Source of the DNA: Aliikangiella maris
GTDB lineage: Bacteria > Pseudomonadota > Gammaproteobacteria > Enterobacterales > Kangiellaceae
Reading direction: 5' to 3'
Assembly (NCBI RefSeq): GCF_040719265.1
Contig: NZ_JBFDAH010000016.1
Span: forward strand, 1 to 64,000
Length of the DNA stretch: 64,000 nucleotides
This document shows positions 1-8,303 of this stretch, in pieces. The notes under the pieces are model-generated. The model had not been told where the DNA came from. It made no database searches and saw nothing but the letters and a program-made list of their open reading frames with translations. The first letter of the stretch is position 1, and each line of letters starts with the position of its first letter. The translations under genes and the position numbers were made by a program.

Positions 1-100
1 ACTAAACCTGTTACTTTGATTCATTTTCATACGGGAAAAAAGCTTTTTTATATATACATATACCTAACTTCAAAAAATATTATTTTAAGCTGAGGATGTC

Positions 101-150
101 CTTTCCTAGTTTCTTTCCTAGTTGCTCTTTCCTAGTTGCTTTCCTAGTTG
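101..150 (+). repeat. Four tandem copies of a 12-mer
   Basis: CTTTCCTAGTTG occurs at 113, 127 and 139, and with a final T instead of G at 101. Spacings are 12, 14 and 12 bases. It is a simple short tandem repeat with no evident function. Confidence 0.75.
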
Positions 151-159
151 ATCTCTCCG

Positions 160-425
160 GTTAATCCCAAAGATAGGCTCTCTCGTGTACCAGCATGATT
201 AAAAGTTTTGGATTCAATTGCAGATTAAACCACGGTAGGTGGTGTAATCTCCGACGGCGTTAGGATGGCTGATGATGAAAATTAATTAGACCCACGAGCA
301 TAGACTGAAGACAAGCACCACGACGAAATAAGTAAGGTAGGTTAATCGCTTGGCGATAAAATCCACGGATACCAGCATGAGAACCGTCGAAAGTTACTGG
401 CTTTAATCTGTGATTGAATTCATCC
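160..425 (-). repeat. Two diverged direct copies of a ~75-base unit
   Basis: On the minus strand the segments at about 425-345 and 237-160 share, in the same order, AACTTT, CATGCTGGTA and GATTAACC with intervening similarity. In one reading frame both encode a similar His-Ala-Gly-x-Arg stretch. Old duplicated coding DNA or a decayed repeat is possible; I cannot name the source. Confidence 0.35.
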
Positions 426-497
426 AACATTTAGATAGTGGCACTTTGAAAAAATAGGGTGGGGATTTGTACGTTTTAATTGACAAAGGGAGTCATA

Positions 498-566
498 CCA
501 ACGCCTAGCTCACCAGAAAAATATGAGCGCAGCGAGTATTTTGTCCGGTGAAGCTACTTGTTAGAA
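498..566 (-). other. attC integron recombination site (downstream of DUF4365 cassette)
   Basis: Read on the minus strand the site runs from TTCTAAC (566-560) to GCGTTGG (504-498). Between them TAGCT (506-510) pairs with AGCTA (552-556) and CACC (511-514) pairs with GGTG (547-550). A single unpaired A is left at 551, the kind of extrahelical base that sets the orientation of attC folding. The stop codon of the DUF4365 gene lies inside the site, as is common for cassettes. The right-hand core GTTGG departs slightly from the usual GTTRRRY. Confidence 0.7.
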
Positions 567-1396
567 TTTTTTTCATTTTCTATTTCAGTTCTTTGGTTTA
601 CCAGTTGAACCATTAAGCAAGAGCAGCAATCCAAGAAAAATTTCGGCATACCAACGTCATGTCCACTTTTCTCTCTTAGAGCATCAAGTATCAATAACAT
701 ACAAGCGCCATAGGTTCCTTTTTCTAATATTGTCATATCTTCAGAACTTTCAAACTCGCAATCCTCAATTAGCTTCATCTTGAGAGGTAATTGAGCTGAA
801 TATGCATAATCACTCAGGTGAGGCTCTTTTCCATTCATCAGTCCAAGTCTTGTTAGGAATTCTAGGCAAAAAAGTCTAAATTGAGGAAGATCTTCCCAAG
901 AAGTATCCTCGAAATCATTTGGTTGTGTAATTTTCACAATTCTTTCGTAATGGCGAATTCTTGCTTGCCACATAAGTTGAGATATTGCGTCATCATCTAG
1001 AACTTGTGAGCAATTAAGCGCAACATCCCTTGATCGATCTAATGGCAAATCCCAATAAGTTACTTCATCTTCAGGTATACAATACTTATAAATCCCATCT
1101 TTCTTATTGAATCTGACCAAGATAGTGAAATCACTTCCCAGCACCCAATTTCTAACGGTGAGTACATCCTCGTAAATAGTCCAGTCAGATTTATAGAGAT
1201 CATCCTTTTCGGATGTTTTGGCTTGTACGTAAATTTTAAATGGCTCAATTACCCCATCATCTTCACCAAAGATAAAAAAGTCCTCACCATAATCCGGGTC
1301 GATGCTGCTGGTGGCAAAGCCGAGATCTTCAATCTTAGATCTTAAGGCGAGTTCGCCACTGCTTCCTATCTTGTGCTGAGTTGTTCTAAAAGCCAT
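554..1396 (-). CDS. Cassette-borne DUF4365 / PD-(D/E)xK nuclease-like protein
   Basis: The 280-residue product begins with a DUF4365-like domain: GELAL near residue 14, DYGEDF around 34-39 and a VQAK motif around residues 57-60. This spacing of acidic residues and Q-x-K is typical of PD-(D/E)xK nuclease folds; the C-terminal half is unrecognised. DUF4365 domains occur in restriction-like and defence genes, so a role in defence is an inference. The gene starts 12 bases after an attC right end (GGCGTTAGAA at 1417-1408) and ends within a second attC, the layout of a mobile integron gene cassette. No integrase is visible in the window, so the array is either a remote part of an integron or an integrase-less cluster of attC sites. 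Confidence 0.8.
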   Translation of the reverse strand: MAFRTTQHKIGSSGELALRSKIEDLGFATSSIDPDYGEDFFIFGEDDGVIEPFKIYVQAKTSEKDDLYKSDWTIYEDVLTVRNWVLGSDFTILVRFNKKDGIYKYCIPEDEVTYWDLPLDRSRDVALNCSQVLDDDAISQLMWQARIRHYERIVKITQPNDFEDTSWEDLPQFRLFCLEFLTRLGLMNGKEPHLSDYAYSAQLPLKMKLIEDCEFESSEDMTILEKGTYGACMLLILDALREKSGHDVGMPKFFLDCCSCLMVQLVNQRTEIENEKNSNK

Positions 1397-1407
1397 TACT
1401 TTCTCAA

Positions 1408-1467
1408 TTCTAACGCCAAGTTGAGGCGCGCGTTTTTATCGCGTCGATTTCAACCGACTGGTTACAC
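1408..1467 (-). other. attC integron recombination site (upstream of DUF4365 cassette)
   Basis: On the minus strand it runs from TGTAAC (1466-1461) to GGCGTTAGAA (1417-1408). The interior can fold: CCA/TGG, GTTGA/TCAAC and a GC-rich arm built from CGCG segments around a TAAAAA loop. Its orientation matches the second attC 850 bases away. The left core is less canonical than the right core. Confidence 0.65.
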
Positions 1468-1472
1468 ATTTT

Positions 1473-1607
1473 CTAATCGCTTGTATTGATATATTTATCT
1501 AAGAACTCGTACATTCTCGGTCGAAGCTCCCTGTCATTGCCATTCTTATATTGAGGGTAGTAGGGTGTGGTATTTAAATCGATTTGAGTTTTTCGTGCGC
1601 GAGTCAT
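1473..1607 (-). pseudogene. 44-residue chimeric ORF starting like a REP-type transposase
   Basis: The frame opens with MTRARKTQIDLNTTPYY, which closely matches the start of REP-associated tyrosine (IS200/Y1-like) transposases as I remember them. It then runs into an unrelated 27-residue tail and stops six bases before the attC at 1467-1408. The catalytic domain is absent. It is best read as a transposase start joined to cassette DNA and is unlikely to be a functional protein. A second fragment of the same transposase family lies at 2554-2718 on the other strand. Confidence 0.5.
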
Positions 1608-2108
1608 GATGAATATCCGTATCTAATTGAATCCCAAACACTAATCTATCGAAATAGTGATTGTTTGCCTAGTCATTTGTTATTTGTCTTATTATATTTG
1701 TCTATCTCATTATATTTTATATATGATAGTTTCCTGATTAAGAATATCAAAATTATGTATTATATTTCTGAAATATTTTTATTAAAATCTCACTAACTTA
1801 GTTATTAGTATATAACCATTGTAGTTATTAAATATCAACTTATGGTTTTTAATATTCTATAACAACTTGTTCACAGAAATAATATTTTTTCTTTCTTAAA
1901 AATAACACAACCTGAAATTTCTAACTTTGACTCAATCAGTTGAAAATCAATATCTGATAACACTAGTATTATATTGCCATAAGCTCTATCACGGATAACA
2001 CTATTCTTTTTATCTATTAATTTACCATATAGTTCAAGTTTGATCTAAATAGTTTTTAAGTGGTAACAGATGCTATTAATTACTGAATTATCTGATACTG
2101 CCATAGCT
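1608..2108. other. AT-rich intergenic stretch
   Basis: About 500 bases of very AT-rich sequence. A 70-codon plus-strand frame (1584-1796) has no ribosome binding site and no recognisable content. I see no gene, hairpin terminator or attC here. Confidence 0.5.
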
Positions 2109-2408
2109 TTACTTACCCTCTATATCACACCAGCACTTCCGACATACCACCGCATTACATTCTTTTGACAATACAATAAACTGGGGTAATTCAAAAATTT
2201 GCTTTAGCTCTTCTAAATCGATAGTGAAGTTAATTTTTAATGTGAGGGCACAACCTCTGTCAGAAATTAATTTTTGATTTTTATCAAAGTCAGGTAAATC
2301 TTTCGTTAAATAATCTAGTATGGGAGTAAGGTGACTACATACTCTATATTCAAGATTAGTGTCGAAAAATTCAGAACCTATAATTTTAATTTTGTTACTA
2401 TTCACCAT
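2109..2408 (-). CDS. Small hypothetical protein with C-terminal Cys cluster
   Basis: A 99-residue protein that I do not recognise. It has no signal peptide or membrane segment. The C-terminus carries a CxxCxC cluster (CRKCWC, around residues 89-94), possibly metal binding. The ATG lacks a good Shine-Dalgarno sequence, and the gene sits in a patch with transposase debris and cassette DNA, so it may be horizontally acquired or decaying. The only support for coding is the open frame itself. Confidence 0.4.
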   Translation of the reverse strand: MVNSNKIKIIGSEFFDTNLEYRVCSHLTPILDYLTKDLPDFDKNQKLISDRGCALTLKINFTIDLEELKQIFELPQFIVLSKECNAVVCRKCWCDIEGK

Positions 2409-2553
2409 GCCTAAACTCTAAACAAAAATCTGGACTACAAATCTGAACACCCCATACTTAAAAACTCATCCTCTCAAACTCTTACTAGACAAACAAGCCT
2501 CACTTCGGTAAGTTAGCTCCCAGGATAAAATATAAATAATAAGAGTATTAACC

Positions 2554-2718
2554 ATGAGTCACACTTGTAAAACACAAATTGGCTTAGAACAAATACTCTA
2601 ATACTACGGTATCACTCGCTGTGTTCAATGCACCTTTTTTTGTGGTGAAGATAAATTCTCCGCTAAAAATCATGTGCAATGATGTGAACTTTCTCCAATA
2701 AAATGGAGATATTTCTAA
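2554..2718 (+). pseudogene. Degraded N-terminus of a REP-associated tyrosine transposase
   Basis: The frame starts MSHTCKTQIGLEQIL, hits a stop at 2599, continues YYGITRCVQCTFFCGEDKF and hits a second stop before ending at 2718. The pattern (basic start with KTQI, then YY..ITRC and F.CGEDKF) is that of the N-terminal part of IS200-like REP transposases as I recall them. The HUH and tyrosine catalytic motifs are missing. It is inactive debris of a mobile element. Confidence 0.55.
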
Positions 2719-2734
2719 AAGCTTAACAAAAACA

Positions 2735-3091
2735 TTATTCAATTAGAGTCTTTAAGGTTAGTGCATTTTTTTCGAATTGAATACCTTTCCATCCTGATTG
2801 CATGAAGTTACGTATATTTTGGTGATCAGTGGCTTCCGGATTGTTTAATACATCTTCACGATAATAATGACCAAAACATGCAAGCGTTTGTTTTTCATTT
2901 AAGTTATTGAGAGAAGCAAAGGCAAATATTTTACAGGAACCTTCATTAGTTCCAGCAATATTCTCCAAACCATTATTAATAAATGTGCTTGGTTCGTATA
3001 AATAGTACTCATCAATACATTGAATGACTTCGCTAAACTCGATTATTTTTGGTTGAACAATAATTTTTTCAATTAATTTTTGGGGTTTCAT
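2735..3091 (-). CDS. HopJ-type effector family protein
   Basis: The 118-residue product matches the HopJ family (PF08888) over its full length: NEGSCKIFAFASLNNL, QTLACFGHYYREDVLNNP, then DHQNIRNFMQSGWKGI. The family was named after a Pseudomonas syringae type III effector, but chromosomal homologues occur widely in non-pathogenic marine gammaproteobacteria that lack a type III system, where the function is unknown. No secretion signal is visible. It is a single gene with AT-rich flanks on both sides and no operon partner, so a housekeeping or metabolic role is more likely than an effector role here. Confidence 0.85.
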   Translation of the reverse strand: MKPQKLIEKIIVQPKIIEFSEVIQCIDEYYLYEPSTFINNGLENIAGTNEGSCKIFAFASLNNLNEKQTLACFGHYYREDVLNNPEATDHQNIRNFMQSGWKGIQFEKNALTLKTLIE

Positions 3092-3216
3092 GATAACTCT
3101 AGTATCTTTATTTTTTAAGCAATTGACTAAGAATAACTAGTTTTTCTATTCAAATCTATTATTTATTAACAATTTGGAAGTGTTTTCAAACTTTAGTTTA
3201 ATTTAAATCGACTTTA

Positions 3217-4086
3217 TTATTGCCCTGTAATTTTTTGTCGAAGGTAAGTTGCAAAACGAGGTATATTTTTCTTGGTTTTTCCTCGATAGCGGTAGGTAAT
3301 TACACTATTAATTGGTGGTGGATTATACCTTTCATGCAAGCTAAAACCACTACCAATTTTAAATTTAACCCCCTCTTGATTAATAACTTCTATTGCGCCT
3401 AAGAGATTTTTATATTTACCCTTACCAGAAATATGCCTAATGACCGTAGCTTCTGCATCATTAAAGGGTTTCAATTTTTGCAGATCATTACTGCGCGATG
3501 CTTGATAAATAGAATCTTTTTTATGAAGCATCAACCCTTCACCACCCTTTGCCACTACAGTACTAAGCCGATCATCTAGTTCACTTTTAGTTTGAATTGA
3601 AAATTGCTTAACCAGTGACAAGTAAGGACTATGATGATTTTTTACTAAACTCTTAAGGTTAATGTAACGCTGTTCAAAAGGTAGTAAGCTTTGTGGCAAA
3701 TCAAATACTTGATATGTGACTTTTTTCCAGCGCAGTTCATCAACTATCTTTTGGCGTACAAGCCCTGATATTGCATCAAACTGCCCTCGCCCCAACCATA
3801 ACTCACCATCCATTGCTTGCCTCGGAAATCTTTCGGTAAACCAAGGTGGACAATTAATTAAATGGCCACCACGAGTAATAAAATTCGTACCATTCCAAAA
3901 AGCACGTACACCATCAAGTTTTTCACTTACAAAAAATTGATCAAGTTGGGTTGTTGCTTGATAGCTTTTGGCAAGTAGTAAAGGAGGAATACTATTTTGT
4001 TCTATCGGTAAATTAGCATGAAGGTTAGTCCAGCCTACTGGTAATAAATAGCAAGTAATTCCAAAAGTTAAGGTTAATTTTGACAT
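3217..4086 (-). CDS. ligE: ATP-dependent DNA ligase with signal peptide (LigE type)
   Basis: A 289-residue minimal ATP-dependent DNA ligase. An N-terminal hydrophobic leader (residues 1-25) points to export to the periplasm, as known for LigE enzymes of Proteobacteria. The nucleotidyltransferase motif EKLDGVRAFW supplies the adenylated lysine (around residue 59). DGELW, GGEGLMLH and a KLKPF motif follow, and the C-terminal half is the OB-fold. No additional DNA-binding domain is present. LigE-type enzymes seal nicks in an ATP-dependent manner and have been linked to biofilm or uptake of extracellular DNA; that role is inferred here. It is monocistronic. Confidence 0.88.
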   Translation of the reverse strand: MSKLTLTFGITCYLLPVGWTNLHANLPIEQNSIPPLLLAKSYQATTQLDQFFVSEKLDGVRAFWNGTNFITRGGHLINCPPWFTERFPRQAMDGELWLGRGQFDAISGLVRQKIVDELRWKKVTYQVFDLPQSLLPFEQRYINLKSLVKNHHSPYLSLVKQFSIQTKSELDDRLSTVVAKGGEGLMLHKKDSIYQASRSNDLQKLKPFNDAEATVIRHISGKGKYKNLLGAIEVINQEGVKFKIGSGFSLHERYNPPPINSVITYRYRGKTKKNIPRFATYLRQKITGQ

Positions 4087-4357
4087 ATTGATACTCTATG
4101 TTCTTCCGTGAAAAAAGAGAGTTTACAAGCTTAACGGATCATTCTCTATTAGAAATAGCCGCTTTATCCTGTCAGAAATAGCTGAAAAATCCTAATTCAA
4201 TGAAACTAACCATTTCTGCTTCGTATATTCTATATTGTTTGATTTTTAAAATTTTATAAGAAGTAGATACCTCCGTTTTTACCATTCGCCCTATTTATTT
4301 CTTGGAAGCAAAAAGTAGTAACTTAGGTTTAAAAAGCAATAGTAGTTTAACAAGAAA

Positions 4358-4567
4358 TTAAAGCATAAAAACCTGTTGTGACAACACATCAATGCATTCA
4401 TTAGAAGCCTTAAGCAAATAACTTTTAAGTAGTGCTGCATGATTAGTTAATAATTCGTCTTTAGTCGGAGGATTTTCATCATCCCCTTGTACTGAACTAC
4501 ACATAGTTTCCAATATCATCTTTTGCGAGGCGGTACTAATCACGCGCATTCTTGCACTATATGTCAC
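4358..4567 (-). CDS. Possible small hypothetical protein
   Basis: An open frame of 69 codons starting with GTG, or 63 codons from the ATG at 4549. It has no recognisable domain, signal peptide or clear ribosome binding site. Composition is ordinary (a Ser/Leu-rich helical protein), so it could be real, but support is weak. Confidence 0.25.
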   Translation of the reverse strand: MTYSARMRVISTASQKMILETMCSSVQGDDENPPTKDELLTNHAALLKSYLLKASNECIDVLSQQVFML

Positions 4568-4648
4568 CCTATAATACGACCAAATTGAAAATTATGGTAG
4601 TAGTTCTTTTGTTTGATATGGAGCATTAAATTATGCTGGTTTTATTTG

Positions 4649-5452
4649 CTATTCTATTAAAAGTAAACTATAAAAATTCTGTACCAATACTAGTTTCATA
4701 TTAATTCTAGAATATCTTTTAGCTAAAGCTTCCAGTTTTTCAGGCTCGGTCATTAACACCTCTGCATAAGTGTTAAAATCATTTTCCAAATTAGTTTTTC
4801 CATACTCAGATAAAAATCCATTTTCATAATTTTGTGTAGAATAATGATTAACATCACCTTTTGCTACCTGAGCTAATACTTCCTTATCAGACTCCAAGTA
4901 TTTAAAGTTTTCTGGGTTTGCATTTTTCCAAGTACTTTTATCAAAAGCCAAATAATGGAAAAATAGTGAACTTAATTCATGATGAAATAGTTCCGCAATG
5001 TATTTATCGCTATATCCTTGCTCAACAGAACCGACCGTCAAATAAAGCGAATCACCAATAGCAGTTCCACCGTATTCCACTTGATAAAAACTTAATTTGT
5101 CAGCTAAATAAATGTTTTTAAGCACTTGCTTGATTGGCTTTGTCGCATATAGATTAATTTCTTTCTCAATCAAGTCAATTGCTCGGCAAAGATTGACAGG
5201 ATTAATCGGCACAATCTTTCCTTTAGCATTGCTATTCAAATAAATTTTTGGCAACACATTATTGCTAAACTGACTATGAATATTTATCTCATACCTTTTA
5301 GAAATTTCATCGATAATCGGCAGAGTATCTTCAACTGAAGAGCATAAGACTGACTCTGAAGGCTTTTTTAAATTGGTCTGCAATAAGGCACTGCCAAGTA
5401 GCAGTAGCCCTAACGCAATAATACTTTTAGAGTTGTTCAGGAGTGAGACCAT
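4649..5452 (-). CDS. Secreted hypothetical protein with a HHEL motif
   Basis: The frame is open further upstream, but the ATG at 5452 is the better start: it gives a lysine-light hydrophobic leader (SIIALGLLLLGSALL) typical of a signal peptide or anchor, for a 267-residue product. The middle carries FHHELSSLFFH, reminiscent of zinc peptidases but not a canonical HExxH, so a peptidase activity is only a suggestion. It overlaps the end of the upstream gene by 26 bases, implying translational coupling. It may be a partner of that gene, for example as an immunity or processing factor, which is speculation. Confidence 0.55.
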   Translation of the reverse strand: MVSLLNNSKSIIALGLLLLGSALLQTNLKKPSESVLCSSVEDTLPIIDEISKRYEINIHSQFSNNVLPKIYLNSNAKGKIVPINPVNLCRAIDLIEKEINLYATKPIKQVLKNIYLADKLSFYQVEYGGTAIGDSLYLTVGSVEQGYSDKYIAELFHHELSSLFFHYLAFDKSTWKNANPENFKYLESDKEVLAQVAKGDVNHYSTQNYENGFLSEYGKTNLENDFNTYAEVLMTEPEKLEALAKRYSRINMKLVLVQNFYSLLLIE

Positions 5453-6125
5453 GACTTTCCACGTGAATAGGCGTTCCACCATTAACGGGCTTAAATAACA
5501 TAACACCACCCGCAAACATTGCCGCTGCTGCCGCAAAACTGGGCACATCATCAGCAACACCAACGCCTAAAGTTACCACATCTTCTGCGATTGTTGCCAC
5601 AATTAATAAGCCAGCACCAGCAATGAGCAAACTTCCCCAAAGATAATCACAACCATCTCTCTGTGGAACAGGTTTAGCAGAAGGAGCAGGTACCGGAACA
5701 GGCTGTGGTTTAGCCGTTGGGGGTCTGGGGGTAATCTCAATTGCAAATGCTAGATTCCCTGTTACATAGTGAAAATCACCAAGTTTACCTTTTATTTCAG
5801 GTGCCTCAATATTACCTTTTAATACGGGCAAACCGGTTTTGGACGAAACGCCGGCGGCCACAGTAGTTTTAGGTGAATAAGGTACATTTGAATGGGTTGT
5901 AATGCCCATTTCAAGAGTTATTTCGTTAGTTTTCGCGTTATACCCTGACTGTGAATTCGTTACAAGTTTACCAAGAGCTACATCAGCTTCTCTTTTAGCT
6001 GTGATCTCAAATCCTGTTTTTGTTAAGGTAGCAAAATCGACTGGCTTTGCTGATTGCAATGTGATTGCACCTTTAAGTTTAATGGTGGCAATATGAGTCG
6101 GTGAGGTGATAGTAATTGACGGCAA
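5427..6125 (-). CDS. Putative polymorphic-toxin-like protein, start interrupted
   Basis: The protein is unrecognised at family level. It has a beta-rich N-terminal part, a Pro/Ala/Lys linker around residues 132-152, and a Gly/Ala-rich hydrophobic C-terminal segment (about 160-212) with an EDVVTLGVGVADD stretch. I associate such a segment with proteins near type VI or polymorphic toxins. The listed start is a TTG with a poor ribosome site. The same frame stays open back to 6281 without any ATG or GTG. A single TAA (6284-6282) separates it from an in-frame ATG at 6299, which would give MKGIN then stop. The gene is probably a recent pseudogene made by one nonsense change, or starts at TTG. Confidence 0.45.
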   Translation of the reverse strand: MPSITITSPTHIATIKLKGAITLQSAKPVDFATLTKTGFEITAKREADVALGKLVTNSQSGYNAKTNEITLEMGITTHSNVPYSPKTTVAAGVSSKTGLPVLKGNIEAPEIKGKLGDFHYVTGNLAFAIEITPRPPTAKPQPVPVPAPSAKPVPQRDGCDYLWGSLLIAGAGLLIVATIAEDVVTLGVGVADDVPSFAAAAAMFAGGVMLFKPVNGGTPIHVESHGLTPEQL

Positions 6126-6582
6126 TTTATTTAACTCATATTCAAACGGTACATTGCGCGCTTTATTTTTGGCTACTTTCTTCCCGCCGGATACAGGCCG
6201 AGGTTTTGCACTCGGAGTAGGCTTAACAACTCGGTTATTACCACCAATATTGGTGCGTTGTTGAGGGAAGAAAAAAGTATTTTAATTGATACCTTTCATT
6301 TTTCATTTGATGAGCAAGAGCTGGGGTGGTATTCACTTGTATAAGATAAGTAAAACTGTTGAAACATATTGATACGGTTCAGTTGCATTTCTTAGTTATT
6401 CTGCTTATATACAAGGAGGCAAACAATTTGCGCTTTATTTTAAAAATACTGCTTTAAAGAAAATAAATCACTTCCTGAGTATATTTGTAAAACTTAGCGC
6501 TATTTTAATGGTCAAAATATATCAATGTAATAAATTCTGTGTAACTACCCAGTGTCAAAAATAATCGAGTTATTACCTATAA

Positions 6583-7923
6583 TTATGCTTTCGGTTTTTG
6601 AACCACAGCTTGATTAGGCTGTTTACTTTTCGGTTTAGGTTTTCTTTTTGCAATGTTGTTTTTTCTCTTTTGTGGAGAAGGCTTTTTATTATTTTTCGAT
6701 TCTAGTTCTTTAATCTTTGCTTTAGCAATTTTTTTCTTATGCGGTTTTTTTTTCTTTTGAACTGCTTTTAAATGGGTTTCTGGGACCGCATTTGTCGGTT
6801 CGAAGCCATCAACAACGATTCGCTTTAACTTTTCTCCAATCAGGTTTTCTATAGATTGTAAACTATCTACTTCATCAGCGCTGACCAAAGATATCGCTTG
6901 GCCTACTGCACCTGCTCGTCCAGTTCTTCCAATCCGGTGAACATAATCCTCGGCAACATTGGGTAAATCCAAATTGACTACTTGGGGTAATTGTTCAATA
7001 TCCAGTCCTCGAGCGGCAATATCTGTAGCAACCAGCGCTTGAATCTTTCCGGCTTTAAATTCGGCTAATACTCGAGTTCTTGCTCCTTGACTTTTATTCC
7101 CGTGAATAACATCAGCATTAACGCCACTTTTTTGTAAATCATAACCAACTTTATTGGCTCCTCTTTTAGTGCGGGTAAATATTAGCACTTGTTGCCAACG
7201 GTTATGACCAATTAAGTAGCTCAGTAAAGCTGACTTACCTTTTTTATCAACAGGGTGTACCCATTGTTTAACGGATTTTGCGGTAGTGTTGGCCGGTGAT
7301 ACTGCTACTGAGATAGGGTTATTTAAGAGTTTATTGCAAAGCGCTTTAATTTCTTCAGAAAATGTTGCTGAAAATAATAAATTTTGTCGTTCTTTAGGAA
7401 GTTTATTAAGAATCCTTTTTATGTCTGGAAGAAATCCCATATCCAGCATGCGGTCAGCTTCATCCAATACCAGAAATTTTAAGTTATCAAAACGTACTGC
7501 ATTATTCTGCATAAGGTCTAACAAGCGACCAGGTGTGGCAACTAAAATATCAACACCTTTTCTCAGTCGTATCAGTTGAGGGTTTATTTTTACACCACCG
7601 AAAACAGCAAAATGAGTTAATGGTAGGTGGCTACTGTAAACCCTAACACTTTCATTCACTTGTGCTGCTAACTCTCGTGTCGGAGTCAAAATTAAAGCGC
7701 TTACCTGATTAGATTCAGCTTTTTTGCCATCTGCCAATAGTTGCAAAAGTGGCAAGGTAAACCCTGCCGTTTTACCCGTACCTGTTTGTGCCGCCGCCAT
7801 AACATCTTTACCTGCTAAAATAAGCGGAATCACCTTGTTTTGAATAGGTGAAGGCGTGCGATAGCCCGATTCTTCTATCGATTTTAATATTGGTGGAATG
7901 AGCTTGAGTTCGTTAAATGACAT
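6583..7923 (-). CDS. rhlE: DEAD-box ATP-dependent RNA helicase RhlE family
   Basis: A 446-residue DEAD-box helicase with all the usual motifs in order: AAQTGTGKT (motif I), PTRELAAQ, TPGRLLD, DEAD, SATF, then ATDIAARGLDIE and HRIGRTGRAG in the second RecA-like domain. The last 70 residues are a lysine-rich tail (KKKKPHKKK and more) of the kind that gives RhlE-type proteins RNA affinity. The likely role is remodelling of rRNA precursors or mRNA decay complexes in the cytoplasm, and it is often cold-induced. It is a single gene; nothing regulatory is obvious in the 380 bases upstream. RhlE fits better than SrmB or DbpA because no DbpA-type domain is present. Confidence 0.88.
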   Translation of the reverse strand: MSFNELKLIPPILKSIEESGYRTPSPIQNKVIPLILAGKDVMAAAQTGTGKTAGFTLPLLQLLADGKKAESNQVSALILTPTRELAAQVNESVRVYSSHLPLTHFAVFGGVKINPQLIRLRKGVDILVATPGRLLDLMQNNAVRFDNLKFLVLDEADRMLDMGFLPDIKRILNKLPKERQNLLFSATFSEEIKALCNKLLNNPISVAVSPANTTAKSVKQWVHPVDKKGKSALLSYLIGHNRWQQVLIFTRTKRGANKVGYDLQKSGVNADVIHGNKSQGARTRVLAEFKAGKIQALVATDIAARGLDIEQLPQVVNLDLPNVAEDYVHRIGRTGRAGAVGQAISLVSADEVDSLQSIENLIGEKLKRIVVDGFEPTNAVPETHLKAVQKKKKPHKKKIAKAKIKELESKNNKKPSPQKRKNNIAKRKPKPKSKQPNQAVVQKPKA

Positions 7924-8303
7924 CTATTTGAATAACTGCGTGACTTAAATTGGTGTATATTTTAGCGGCTTTTGTAAGGAATGACTCTTATTTTATCAAT
8001 ATAGAAAGAATAATAGACCAAATATCTTTTAATTGCTTTTCAGACACCAATAATAAAGCGCCCAAAGAGGCGAATACAGGTTAATGTTACTTTGACTGCT
8101 ACATTGCCAATCAGTAGACATTACGGGGTCTTAACGTATTTAAATAATAGGCGGCTGCACTTGTTTATCACTAGGATATCTGAAAACGGCTGGTTTAAAA
8201 ACTGTTACATAAATTTCAATTTTAATAGCTAGCGTGTTGCTGATTGCCAGTCGTATCAGTAGAATAACAAGTTAGGTTACTTATTCATCGAGGCCATTCA
8301 CAA
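7924..8303. other. Intergenic region between divergent rhlE and hutD remnant
   Basis: 380 bases with no open frame worth calling and no clear terminator. It presumably contains the two divergent promoters. Confidence 0.4.

Larger units (their letters stand above)
1..497. other. Gene-poor edge of integron-like patch
   Basis: No convincing gene lies in this stretch. A 56-codon minus-strand frame (430 to 260) has no ribosome binding site and resembles nothing I know. On the minus strand it would be the body of the cassette that follows the attC site at 498-566. The stretch also holds a short tandem repeat (101-150) and two diverged copies of a longer unit, listed separately. It probably represents degraded cassette DNA. 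Confidence 0.4.

Noticed and set aside
240..270. GGCGTTAGG on the plus strand as a third attC core
   Set aside because: Orientation is opposite to the two good sites, and no matching left core or foldable stem could be drawn upstream.
260..430. 56-codon minus-strand ORF beyond attC
   Set aside because: No ribosome binding site and no family match; it covers one copy of a diverged repeat, so the open frame may be chance.
1584..1796. 70-codon plus-strand ORF
   Set aside because: No ribosome binding site, low-complexity AT-rich tail, and it overlaps the start of the minus-strand transposase-like frame that has recognisable content.
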